This document shows, one piece after another, positions 36,368 to 44,317 of a stretch of DNA of 44,394 nt (within the stretch, counting starts at the first letter, position 1; each line of letters opens with the position of its first letter). The DNA lies in the NCBI GenBank assembly GCA_016217905.1, contig JACRFL010000002.1:82817-127210 (forward strand), written 5' to 3'. Both the position numbers and the translations under genes were made by a program. This DNA is from Candidatus Kaiserbacteria bacterium. Its GTDB lineage: Bacteria; Patescibacteriota; Minisyncoccia; Phycocordibacterales; Phycocordibacteraceae. The notes beneath the pieces were generated by a model. That model had not been told where the DNA came from and did not search any database. It saw nothing but the letters and a program-made list of their open reading frames with translations.

Positions 36368-36675
36368 TCACTGTCAACGCCGTCACCTCGTTCTTCAAGC
36401 GGCTGCGCGGCGGTGGCGTACGCCAGGACCCGGTGCGCGACTGGCTGGCGCTCGTCACGCTCTCGGCCATCACGCTTCTCGGCATCATCGTGTGGAACGT
36501 GTGGGCGTTCGACACGGTCGCACAGGGCGGCGTCATCGGCGACCCCAAAGCGTCTCCCTCCTCGGCCGTGGACACGGTCTCGCTCGACGCCATTCGCGCA
36601 GTCTTCGAGGAGCGTGCCGCCGAGAAAGCAAAATATGTGACCGGTGTCTATCGCTACGCCGACCCTTCGCGCTAG
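36364..36675 (+). CDS. hypothetical single-TM protein at end of pilus operon
   Basis: ORF overlapping the previous stop: VRDWLALVTLSAITLLGIIVWNVWAFDTVAQGG. Confidence 0.6.
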   Translation: MITVNAVTSFFKRLRGGGVRQDPVRDWLALVTLSAITLLGIIVWNVWAFDTVAQGGVIGDPKASPSSAVDTVSLDAIRAVFEERAAEKAKYVTGVYRYADPSR

Positions 36676-36722
36676 GGGCCGAAATAGGTTAGATTTTCCT
36701 TGTGCCCCGATGTCTTCGGAGC

Positions 36723-36797
36723 GCCCCTGTAGTTAAATGGATATAACTGCGGACTTCTAAGCCGCTATTCGAGGTTCGATTCCTCGCGGGGGCACCA
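36723..36797 (+). tRNA. tRNA-Arg(UCU), CCA encoded
   Basis: GCCCCTG/CGGGGGC acceptor, anticodon loop CTTCTAA, T-arm CGAGG-TTCGATT-CCTCG, ACCA. Confidence 0.93.
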
Positions 36798-38307
36798 TAG
36801 TAGAATTTGGAGTATCAATTAGCTGTTTAAGCGTGTAAATATGGGCTGTTTTTGTGGTTCCAAATGTCGAATAGTCGTATAAAACGCCTTCTGGAAAAAT
36901 CATCTCTTGAAACTTGATCTTGTCGGTCAGTTTTACCTCGTACCAAAGCTTGTAAATGTTGACCATAAAGTACAGGCAGTAGTTGACGCAAGCTTCCACA
37001 TCGAACTCCTCGATTTGTAAGTCATTTCTGTTTAATCTCAGGACGGTTACTCTTTCTTTGATGCGATCCAACTCCTCTTTTGCAGTTTCGGCATCAAAAA
37101 CTTTCTGCTTGGTTAATTCAACGACTCTCACTTTCTCCTCCTCGACTTTCTCGATATTCCGATCGATGGTGGCTATATCGGTATTGAGTTCAGTATGCTT
37201 GCCTTCCCAGTAATCGATGATCAGGCCTCTGAACATACCCATTTCCTCTTTCTTAGGAGCAAGTCGTGTCAGAAATTCCATGAACTGTTCCTCGAAGACT
37301 TCTTTCTTGACGCTTTTCTTGTGGCACTTGGCACAGTGGTAATAGGCATAGCGTATACCCATCTGGCCTCGTGACCAGCTTCCGGTAAATCTGCCACCGC
37401 ACACGCACCGGGCAGTGACTCGGAGAGGAAAGTCCGGATTGAGAGCACGCTTTGGATGATTGGTGAGTCGGCCGCTTTTGGTGCGTATATAAAACTGGAC
37501 CCGCTCAAATAGTTCAGTGGTGATGAGTGGCTCAAATACTCCCTGCTTTTCCGCACCTTTATGCATAAATGTGCCGGTATAGATTTTGCTTCGAAGCATT
37601 TTGTGAATGACCTGCTGTCTGATTTTATTTCCTTTGCCTGTCGTAAATCCCAAGCTGTTTGCCATTCGGGTAATCTCTGACTCTTTGTAAATTCCTTTTG
37701 CATATTCCTCAAAAAGTTTTTTCACCATCGGTGCGCGTTCCGGATCAGGCACGATAGTCTTATATCCTCCCGGCTTCATGACGTTGTTGTAGCCAACCGG
37801 GGCGACCCATGAAATCTCTCCCTTGCTTACTCTTTTATTTATGCCGTCTTTGGTGCGCTCGCTTTTGGCATCATTATCAAACTGGGCAAATGACGCCATG
37901 ACATTTTCTAAAAGTTTGCTCGTGGAGTTGTCGCCACCGATCGGTTCGGTCACCGAGTAAATCCTCACTCCGTATTGGCTAAGGAGGGACCGGATCGCCA
38001 CATGGTCGGCCATGTTCCGGGCAATGCGATCTATTTTATAAATCAGGACGGCATCTACTTTGCCTTTGTGTGTTCGGCAGTATTCTAAAAGTTTAACTAG
38101 AGCTTTGCGATTCATAGTCTTGGCCGATTCACCGGCATCAATGAATGGCTCGCAGGCAAGTTTGAAGTGATGATCTGCGACCCACTTTCTTGAGAGATCG
38201 ACTTGCGACTCCAAGCTGAAGTTGTGCTTGGCCTGTTCCTCGGTGGAAACACGAGCATAAATCACGGCTCGCATCGTTGTATTCTTTTGTTCAATTTGTT
38301 CATTCAT
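36757..38307 (-). CDS. large serine recombinase (resolvase N-domain + zinc-ribbon recombinase domain + coiled coil)
   Basis: RAVIYARVSTEEQAKHNFSLESQ, DAVLIYKIDRIARNMADHVAIRSLL, zinc ribbon CVCGGRFTGSWSRGQMGIRYAYYHCAKCHKKS; C-terminus ...VPPRGIEPRIAA* antisense to the tRNA. Confidence 0.95.
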   Translation of the reverse strand: MNEQIEQKNTTMRAVIYARVSTEEQAKHNFSLESQVDLSRKWVADHHFKLACEPFIDAGESAKTMNRKALVKLLEYCRTHKGKVDAVLIYKIDRIARNMADHVAIRSLLSQYGVRIYSVTEPIGGDNSTSKLLENVMASFAQFDNDAKSERTKDGINKRVSKGEISWVAPVGYNNVMKPGGYKTIVPDPERAPMVKKLFEEYAKGIYKESEITRMANSLGFTTGKGNKIRQQVIHKMLRSKIYTGTFMHKGAEKQGVFEPLITTELFERVQFYIRTKSGRLTNHPKRALNPDFPLRVTARCVCGGRFTGSWSRGQMGIRYAYYHCAKCHKKSVKKEVFEEQFMEFLTRLAPKKEEMGMFRGLIIDYWEGKHTELNTDIATIDRNIEKVEEEKVRVVELTKQKVFDAETAKEELDRIKERVTVLRLNRNDLQIEEFDVEACVNYCLYFMVNIYKLWYEVKLTDKIKFQEMIFPEGVLYDYSTFGTTKTAHIYTLKQLIDTPNSTMVPPRGIEPRIAA

Positions 38308-38373
38308 AAGTTTTTCTTTGAAAGAGCTTGCAAGGACACCCTATGCTATCCCTCGAGACAAGCCAAGCAGTTG

Positions 38374-38580
38374 TTAAGTGGATATGTTCACCATCGAAAA
38401 CCGGTAGGTAATCTCAATGGAAACCTTGATCACGACTGGTCGATTCTTTCCTTCGTGCCACACGTCGAACATGAAAGCGGCCATTTGGTAGTACTGGTTT
38501 CGCATGAGCTCAATCTCCTTGTCACTTTTGGAAGCGTAGGATTTTGGTAATAATTTTCTACAGGCTTTAATCGTTAACAT
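38374..38580 (-). CDS. small hypothetical protein upstream of recombinase
   Basis: MLTIKACRKLLPKSYASKSDKEIELMRNQYYQMAAFMFDVWHEGKNR...; same strand as recombinase. Confidence 0.5.
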   Translation of the reverse strand: MLTIKACRKLLPKSYASKSDKEIELMRNQYYQMAAFMFDVWHEGKNRPVVIKVSIEITYRFSMVNIST

Positions 38581-38807
38581 AAATTTATGAGCTCTTACGT
38601 CTTATTTTCTCCAGTATCTTTTCGAGCTCAAGATATTTTCCTTGCTTATGACTGCGAGCCAAACGGTCATAAAATTGGTGCTGATTTTCTTTTTGCATAT
38701 CATGCTAATGCACAGAATCCCATTCCGGATGACTTCTTTAAATTTGGCCGTGGCATACGAAAAAATCTACAAGACAGCACTGTTACGGATAAGCAACAGA
38801 TATAAAA

Positions 38808-38981
38808 ATGATTATGAAAAAACGAGAATTCAAAAAATTACCTGAGGGCATGACGCTCGGACAAATGGAGGAGATATTTGCCGATCGCTTGGCTAATCTT
38901 ATTGTCATGCTCTTGGATCATCAACATGAGCAAAAGCTCAAAGCTGAAAACAATGAGAAAAAAGCGGAATCCAAAATTTAA
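38808..38981 (+). CDS. small hypothetical protein (57 aa)
   Basis: MIMKKREFKKLPEGMTLGQMEEIFADRLANLIVMLLDHQHEQKLKAENNEKKAESKI*; too short for the ORF track; overlaps the next small ORF. Confidence 0.5.
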   Translation: MIMKKREFKKLPEGMTLGQMEEIFADRLANLIVMLLDHQHEQKLKAENNEKKAESKI

Positions 38982-39108
38982 GGTTGAAGTGATTTATAAA
39001 GAAGTGCCGGATAAAAAAGATCGGGTACGTCAGCTTTGGGATTTACTGATTTCTTTACCCAATTCAGAAAAATCAGATGGAGAAAAGAAGTTAAGAAATA
39101 GACCTTGA
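38953..39108 (+). CDS. small hypothetical protein (MRKKRNPKFKVEVIYKEVPDKKDRVRQLWDLLISL...)
   Basis: Internal start of ORF 38878..39108, overlapping the upstream 57-aa ORF as in a coupled pair. Confidence 0.5.
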   Translation: MRKKRNPKFKVEVIYKEVPDKKDRVRQLWDLLISLPNSEKSDGEKKLRNRP

Positions 39109-39179
39109 CTAACCATGTAAGTATATTTTCAAAAGTGCTATAATGTAAGTAATTAGTTTTATAAAATAATTAATCGCCA

Positions 39180-39230
39180 GATATTTTATTGAGCATGTTC
39201 AATAGAACAACCCTGGTTCAATAAAATATC
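39180..39230. repeat. perfect 13-bp inverted repeat with 25-nt loop (GATATTTTATTGA ... TCAATAAAATATC)
   Basis: Direct reading; ends 4 bp before an ATG (39234); two GTTCAATA direct repeats lie within. Confidence 0.9.
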
Positions 39231-39233
39231 ACT

Positions 39234-39422
39234 ATGAAAATTTCATTTAGCAGTTCGAGAATTTTAGCTTTTACTCTGGTTTTGTCTCTTATTATTTTGC
39301 CGACCGCACCGGCTTTTGCCCAGCTTGGCGATGTTACGCCTCCTGAGTTTCTTGGTTCGTGTCAATTCAAATCTTTTTTACGCTCTTCAAATTCTTTTTT
39401 ATCAATCTCGCCTTTTGCGTAG
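39234..39422 (+). pseudogene. truncated secreted-protein 5' end (signal peptide only) fused to antisense of SHOCT gene
   Basis: MKISFSSSRILAFTLVLSLIILPTAPAFAQLGDVTPPEFLGS then reads antisense into the C-terminus of the convergent gene. Confidence 0.5.
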
Positions 39423-40078
39423 CGTCCTTTCAGGATTTCAAGCGGAGACTTATCTTTTCCACGTGCACCATCACCATGATCGTGTCCGCACCCGTGGCCA
39501 TTTCCAAAACTGCCTCGTATTAAGGTGACAATCGCCCAGATGACGAGACCCCAAAAGACAACCATAAATATCCAACCGAACCCGCCCATGGCTCCATATC
39601 CAAAATTCATCATATTGTTTGTTGAATTATTACTGCCAAAGGGAGACGACCACCCTCCCCACATCATATTCATCATCGGCGCAAATCCCGCACCTTGCGA
39701 TGGAAACGCGGCGGAAGTATCACAACCGCTACCTCGTTTGCCCCAAGCGATATGCATCTGTTCTTCTCCCTGTTCTCCCATCATTGATTTCATCATTTCG
39801 TTCATAGCAATGTGCCTTGAAGTATCTCCGATGGATTGACCCATAAAATATTCGCCGATTTTCTCAAAGTCCGCGTCTTTAAGTTGCGAACAAGTAACTG
39901 TTTTGTTGTTTAAATTGTCCAAAAACTGCTTACCTTCTTGCTCTTCCTGTTGCTGGGTTTGTATGGAGGCACTATCGGAGGATGAATTTTGGAAGCCCGT
40001 CATTCCTTGGGCGAAAGAAAAGTTGGGGAGCAAGGCAAAACCAAAAACAAAAGTTGTGATGAAAAAGATTTTTTTCAT
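39362..40078 (-). CDS. secreted/membrane SHOCT-domain protein with Met- and His-rich segments
   Basis: Signal peptide MKKIFFITTFVFGFALLPNFSFAQG; MNEMMKSMMGEQGEEQMH; MMNMMWGGW; TM; GHGCGHDHGDG; C-terminal SPLEILKGRYAKGEIDKKEFEERKKDL (SHOCT). Confidence 0.75.
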   Translation of the reverse strand: MKKIFFITTFVFGFALLPNFSFAQGMTGFQNSSSDSASIQTQQQEEQEGKQFLDNLNNKTVTCSQLKDADFEKIGEYFMGQSIGDTSRHIAMNEMMKSMMGEQGEEQMHIAWGKRGSGCDTSAAFPSQGAGFAPMMNMMWGGWSSPFGSNNSTNNMMNFGYGAMGGFGWIFMVVFWGLVIWAIVTLIRGSFGNGHGCGHDHGDGARGKDKSPLEILKGRYAKGEIDKKEFEERKKDLN

Positions 40079-40081
40079 ACG

Positions 40082-40465
40082 TTATTTCGCGTTATTAATA
40101 ATATTTTGAATAATTTGATCAATTTCTTTTGGCCTCTCGCCTAAATCGGCTTGCGGGAAAAACTGCGGCAGAATAATCGGCCGCATACCGGAAATAAAAG
40201 TTTGCCCGTCTTTGACATAAACATTTATCTTGCAGGGCAGACAAAGGCCGATTTTAATATCTTTATTCAAGAACTCGTTGGCAAACTTTGCGTTGCAAAA
40301 CTCAACAATCTTAAACGGTTCCCTTTCAAAACCTTTCTCGGCTAAAGTCTTTTGTACATCGTGAACATACAAAACCCGCATGTCGGCTTTGGCAATTTCG
40401 TCTTGCACGCCCTGAACCGCCGCGTCAAAAGTTTTTATTGTAGTTGTGGTGTAGTCGAATTCCAT
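40082..40465 (-). CDS. DUF302 domain protein with CLPC motif
   Basis: MEFDYTTTTIKTFDAAVQGVQDEIAKADMRVLYVHDVQKTLAEKGFEREPFKIVEFCNAKFANEFLNKDIKIGLCLPCKINVYVKDGQTFISGMRP. Confidence 0.8.
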   Translation of the reverse strand: MEFDYTTTTIKTFDAAVQGVQDEIAKADMRVLYVHDVQKTLAEKGFEREPFKIVEFCNAKFANEFLNKDIKIGLCLPCKINVYVKDGQTFISGMRPIILPQFFPQADLGERPKEIDQIIQNIINNAK

Positions 40466-40491
40466 AGGATTTTTTAATTGATTGTCTCTAA

Positions 40492-40950
40492 CTATTTTTT
40501 TATAATTTCATAACCGTTATTTTTCCAACTGATCATGCCGCCCGACAAGTGCGCTACCTGCGTGTAGCCGAGCCGCGCTAACTCTTGTGCCGCTATTTCA
40601 CTCATCCGGCCGCTCCGGCAATAAAGGACTATTTTGGCGTTTTTATCTTGGGGCAATTTTTCAAGATTATCCGCAATCTTGTCATACGGGATAAAAGCGT
40701 CGGTGTTCTCAATTTCTCCTTCATAAGGTGTGTGGACATTCACCAGAAAGAAATTCTTTTGTTGCAACATCGTAGCCAGTTGCGCACTATTTAATGCGGT
40801 AAAATTAACGGCTGCTTGTCCCGGCGCTGGCATTGTTTTAATTTTAACTTGAGTCACGGTAGTGGTTGCCGGCTGTTGTGATTTACGAAACAGCAAAAAG
40901 CCGATAAAGGCTATTACTATGATAAATATGACAATAATGATTCTGCGCAT
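40492..40950 (-). CDS. membrane-anchored rhodanese-like domain protein
   Basis: N-terminal TM RRIIIVIFIIVIAFIGFLLF; FLVNVHTPYEGEIENTDAFIPYDKIADNLEKLPQDKNAKIVLYCRSGRMSEIAAQELARLGYTQVAHLSGGMISWKNNGYEI. Confidence 0.9.
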   Translation of the reverse strand: MRRIIIVIFIIVIAFIGFLLFRKSQQPATTTVTQVKIKTMPAPGQAAVNFTALNSAQLATMLQQKNFFLVNVHTPYEGEIENTDAFIPYDKIADNLEKLPQDKNAKIVLYCRSGRMSEIAAQELARLGYTQVAHLSGGMISWKNNGYEIIKK

Positions 40951-40954
40951 CGTT

Positions 40955-41293
40955 TTAAAATTTTTCTAATAATCTACCGTCGGCTGCCAGTTGCTCTTTG
41001 AGGGCCCTTCTTAAAGCGTCATAAGCCACGAGAATTTTTGGATTGGCTAGAGAATACAGAATGGCGACGCCGTCCCTCCGAGTTTTAACGATATTTTGCT
41101 GACGCATTAAACTCAAGTGTTGGGAAACATTGGCTTTTGTAATACCAAGTTTTTCAGCCATTTCAGAAACGCCCATTTCTTTTTCATCACGGAGTAAATC
41201 AATAATCTCCAGTCTTTTGGGGTGAGCTAAGGTTTTGCAGACCGTGGCGTGAAGCTCAAAAATTCTTTTTTCCAGATGGTTTTTATCAGTCAT
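40955..41293 (-). CDS. ArsR/SmtB-family winged-helix regulator
   Basis: VCKTLAHPKRLEIIDLLRDEKEMGVSEMAEKLGITKANVSQHLSLMRQQNIVKTRRDGVAILYSLANPKIL. Confidence 0.9.
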   Translation of the reverse strand: MTDKNHLEKRIFELHATVCKTLAHPKRLEIIDLLRDEKEMGVSEMAEKLGITKANVSQHLSLMRQQNIVKTRRDGVAILYSLANPKILVAYDALRRALKEQLAADGRLLEKF

Positions 41294-41498
41294 AAGTATC
41301 TATTTGCAGAGTTTCGCATATATGATATATTGTAAGTATATAAAATTAAAAATTTCCTGTCAAATTTTTCTGCGGTGTATTTCGCAAAGCGAAACACAAA
41401 ATTCGGCGGCGAAAAAGCGAGGGCGGGCGGGATTGAAAATCGGTGCTAATTCAACAGACCGAGAGGCCTCGGCTTAACTAAGCCATATTTTGCTGTGC

Positions 41499-41541
41499 CG
41501 GTTCGATTTCTGTAGACCCGACTCGACCAGAAATCGAACCG
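41499..41541. repeat. perfect 14-bp inverted repeat, 15-nt loop (CGGTTCGATTTCTG ... CAGAAATCGAACCG)
   Basis: Direct reading; between the ArsR operon and a transposase fragment. Confidence 0.88.
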
Positions 41542-41586
41542 CCCCGGCGTCTTCCTTTCGTCCGCTTTCGCCCATATAATCTGCAT

Positions 41587-41814
41587 ATGTCAGAAACCAA
41601 AGAAGAAATCCTTGCGCGCCGCGCCGAACTTGAAATCGAGATAGCAGAACTGCTTGAAAAGTCTAAGAGCGCCTCACAGGACGAGCGACGTTGTTCGCTC
41701 TATGCTTTCGTCGACTCCTTCAATCACGAGCGAGTGCATGGTACCCTGGGAATGACACCGATTGAGAAATCGGCGCAGTATGCGAAACGGCTGGGTGGGG
41801 ACAACGCGGTATAA
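41587..41814 (+). pseudogene. chimeric ORF ending in an IS3/IS481-type integrase C-terminus
   Basis: ...FVDSFNHERVHGTLGMTPIEKSAQYAKRLGGDNAV resembles the YNxxRxHxxLGxxTP end of DDE integrases; the N-terminal Glu-rich helix does not. Confidence 0.55.
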
Positions 41815-41825
41815 ATTTACACCCT

Positions 41826-42479
41826 ATGGATCCAAAGATAGAAAAACGCTTCGAAAATACGTCGAAATCAAAAACATTCAATAACATTGTCAGAATTTTT
41901 GATTTGGACAAGAAATCAGTTTTAGACATCGGGTGTTCTTTTGGTGAATTCGTTGCTCGTTTTGGCAAAGGAAGCACCGGAATAACTATTATCAAAAACG
42001 AGGTTGGGTACGGAATAAAAAGAGGCTTGGATATCAGGTATGGAAATATCGAGTCAGACAATTTTGTTTTAGAGGGGAAATACGACGCTATTTTTGCGAA
42101 TAATTTATTTGAACATTTATACTCCCCGCATAACTTTCTCTGTAAAATAAAAAAATATCTCAAACCGGATGGTATTTTAATACTCGGAGTTCCTTGTATC
42201 CCAAAAGTTGTTTCTCTTTTATACATAAATAAGTTTCGCGGTAGTTTGGCAGTTGCTCATATAAATTTTTTCACTCACGACACGCTCATAAAAACTGCCG
42301 AAAGGGGGGGGTGGAAACCAATTACTACGCGCGGTTTTCATTTTGCTAATAAAGTTATTGATCATTTGCTTGACCCGATTTATCCTCACTTTTATGTAGT
42401 CGCAACCCCTGATCCTGATTCCAAGTATTCCGAAAAGAGAATGAAGGAGTTGGTTGGTTACATTGATATTCATAATTAG
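41826..42479 (+). CDS. class I SAM-dependent methyltransferase
   Basis: SVLDIGCSFGEFVARFGKGSTGITI...YDAIFANNLFEHLYSPHNFLCKIKKYLKPDGILILGVP. Confidence 0.85.
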   Translation: MDPKIEKRFENTSKSKTFNNIVRIFDLDKKSVLDIGCSFGEFVARFGKGSTGITIIKNEVGYGIKRGLDIRYGNIESDNFVLEGKYDAIFANNLFEHLYSPHNFLCKIKKYLKPDGILILGVPCIPKVVSLLYINKFRGSLAVAHINFFTHDTLIKTAERGGWKPITTRGFHFANKVIDHLLDPIYPHFYVVATPDPDSKYSEKRMKELVGYIDIHN

Positions 42480-42656
42480 ACCTGATAATATTTTTGTATT
42501 CGCTTCGCGAATTTTTGGGTTGAATGCCGCCAAAGAAAAACTTGAGATTGTCAGCGGTGCGGCTCCGCCGCCTTTCCGAATTTTCGCGGGGGGAATTCCT
42601 CGCCGCCACAGGCGGCGAAATGCGTTCGGACTATCTTTAGAATACTGCACAGGCTA

Positions 42657-43100
42657 GTGCCAACTCAAATGATCGAGGTGCCTCATTTGCATACGGTCTC
42701 TAAGGAGGCGATGGCCATCTCTTTATACGCGAAAGGCCTCACCACCCGCGACATCGCCTCGTACATGAAAATGCACCAAGGTGTCGATATGTCACAGCCC
42801 GGTGTGTCGACGATCACGGACAAAGTGTTTCCGCTTGTTAAAGAATGGCAGACGCGCCCGCATATTGCTTTTTTGTGGAAAGAAGTCGATAACCCTGACA
42901 TTCTGAAACAAGTATCCATCAATCCAAAAGTAGATCGAGTAAAATATGTTACAGGTGCATTGTTGTGGAATGTGGACTTAAAGAATTGGAGCAAAAGCGC
43001 AATGTGCAAATTTATTAGCACCAAGGTAACGAAACAAGTAACGGTGCGAAGCGTGAATACCGTGAGGAAACTCAATCAGATGATGTCTGTGCTAAAATAA
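42657..43100 (+). pseudogene. IS256-family transposase fragment fused to unrelated C-terminus
   Basis: VSKEAMAISLYAKGLTTRDIASYMKMHQGVDMSQPGVSTITDKVFPLVKEWQTRP matches the IS256 transposase N-terminal pattern; the catalytic region is absent. Confidence 0.65.
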
Positions 43101-43105
43101 AACGT

Positions 43106-43582
43106 ATGAATAAAACAACCTTAACATCTGATTCTCCACAGGTAATTGCTCCGCCGCCATTTATTTATCTAGGCGGGCTTGCGGCGGGAATTGCCCTCCA
43201 CTGGCTCAAACCACTACCCTTTCTCCCAAAGAGCCTCACCTTGCCTCTTGGGGTTGCAATTATTGCGGTTTCGGTTGTTCTTGTCGTTTTGGCATTCCGT
43301 GCGTTCATAAGAGCAAAGACAAATATTGACGTACGGAAACCGACGACAAGCGTAGTATCCACAGGACCATATCGCCTCACCCGCAATCCAATTTACCTTT
43401 CCATGACGTTTCTCGTTCTTGGAATAGCGGTTTGGGCTAATTCACTCTGGATACTCGTTACGCTCGTTCCGGTACTTCTTATTATGCAATTCGGAGTTAT
43501 CGTACGCGAGGAGTCATACCTGACTAAAAAATTTGGTGATGAATATCTGCGATATAAATCTAAAGTACGCCGTTGGGTATGA
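43106..43582 (+). CDS. isoprenylcysteine carboxyl methyltransferase (ICMT)-family membrane protein
   Basis: TSVVSTGPYRLTRNPIYLSMTFLVLGIAVWANSLWIL...VIVREESYLTKKFGDEYLRYKSKVRRWV. Confidence 0.88.
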   Translation: MNKTTLTSDSPQVIAPPPFIYLGGLAAGIALHWLKPLPFLPKSLTLPLGVAIIAVSVVLVVLAFRAFIRAKTNIDVRKPTTSVVSTGPYRLTRNPIYLSMTFLVLGIAVWANSLWILVTLVPVLLIMQFGVIVREESYLTKKFGDEYLRYKSKVRRWV

Positions 43583-43592
43583 ATATTAAGAA

Positions 43593-43652
43593 GAATATGC
43601 CGCCAAAATCGCGAAGGCGTTGGGTGCTTCAATAGAGGATTTGATAAAATAA
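43593..43652 (+). pseudogene. C-terminal remnant of an XRE-type HTH regulator
   Basis: GAATATGCCGCC... = EYAAKIAKALGASIEDLIK*; typical end of an HTH_3 domain, with no in-frame start. Confidence 0.45.
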
Positions 43653-43656
43653 ATGT

Positions 43657-44268
43657 ATGGCTACAAAAATCGACTTAGCAAAAGAGGACAAGATTTATTA
43701 TACTGCTAAGACAAAGCCACAAATTGTTGAGTTTCCTAAAATTCCTTATCTTGCAATAGAGGGCAAGGGTGAACCGGCAGGAAAAGCATTTACCGAAGCA
43801 GTTCAAGCCCTATATCCATTTGCCTATGGCATAAAAGGCATATGTAAAAAATCCGGCAAAGATTTTACCGTAGTAAAACTTGAGGGTCTTTGGTGGGTAA
43901 AATCAAATAAGCCTGCTTTAGAAGTTCCTCGCCAAGAATGGTACTGGAAATTACTTATTCGGCTTCCTGATTTTGTCACTTCAGAGATTGCAGAGAAGGC
44001 GCGATTGGAAGTCATTAAAAAGAAAAAAGTTGATTTGCTCAAAGATATTAAATTTGAGAAAATGACAGAAGGAAAATGTATTCAAGTTCTATATGTCGGT
44101 CCCTACACAACCGAGCCGGAAACCATTGCGGAAATGAGAAAGATGATGGAATTGAATAATTTTATCGAGAATGGCTTACATCATGAAATTTATCTGTCCG
44201 ACCCAAGAAAAACGCCTCCGCAAAAAATGAAAACAATTTTAAGACAACCAGTAAAATCTAAAAAATAA
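43657..44268 (+). CDS. GyrI-like small-molecule-binding domain protein
   Basis: MATKIDLAKEDKIYYTAKTKPQIVEFPKIPYLAIEGKGEPAGKAFTEAVQALYPFAYGIK...GKCIQVLYVGPYTTEPETIAEMRKMMELNN. Confidence 0.85.
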   Translation: MATKIDLAKEDKIYYTAKTKPQIVEFPKIPYLAIEGKGEPAGKAFTEAVQALYPFAYGIKGICKKSGKDFTVVKLEGLWWVKSNKPALEVPRQEWYWKLLIRLPDFVTSEIAEKARLEVIKKKKVDLLKDIKFEKMTEGKCIQVLYVGPYTTEPETIAEMRKMMELNNFIENGLHHEIYLSDPRKTPPQKMKTILRQPVKSKK

Positions 44269-44317
44269 AACATGACAAAACAATTTCTAAAAGACGCGTT
44301 GGGTTGTGGATTTATTA

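Noticed and set aside
42219-42650. 143-aa minus-strand ORF overlapping the methyltransferase 3' end
   Set aside because: Overlaps the coding methyltransferase antisense and reads through GC-rich hairpins; probably a spurious repeat-derived ORF.
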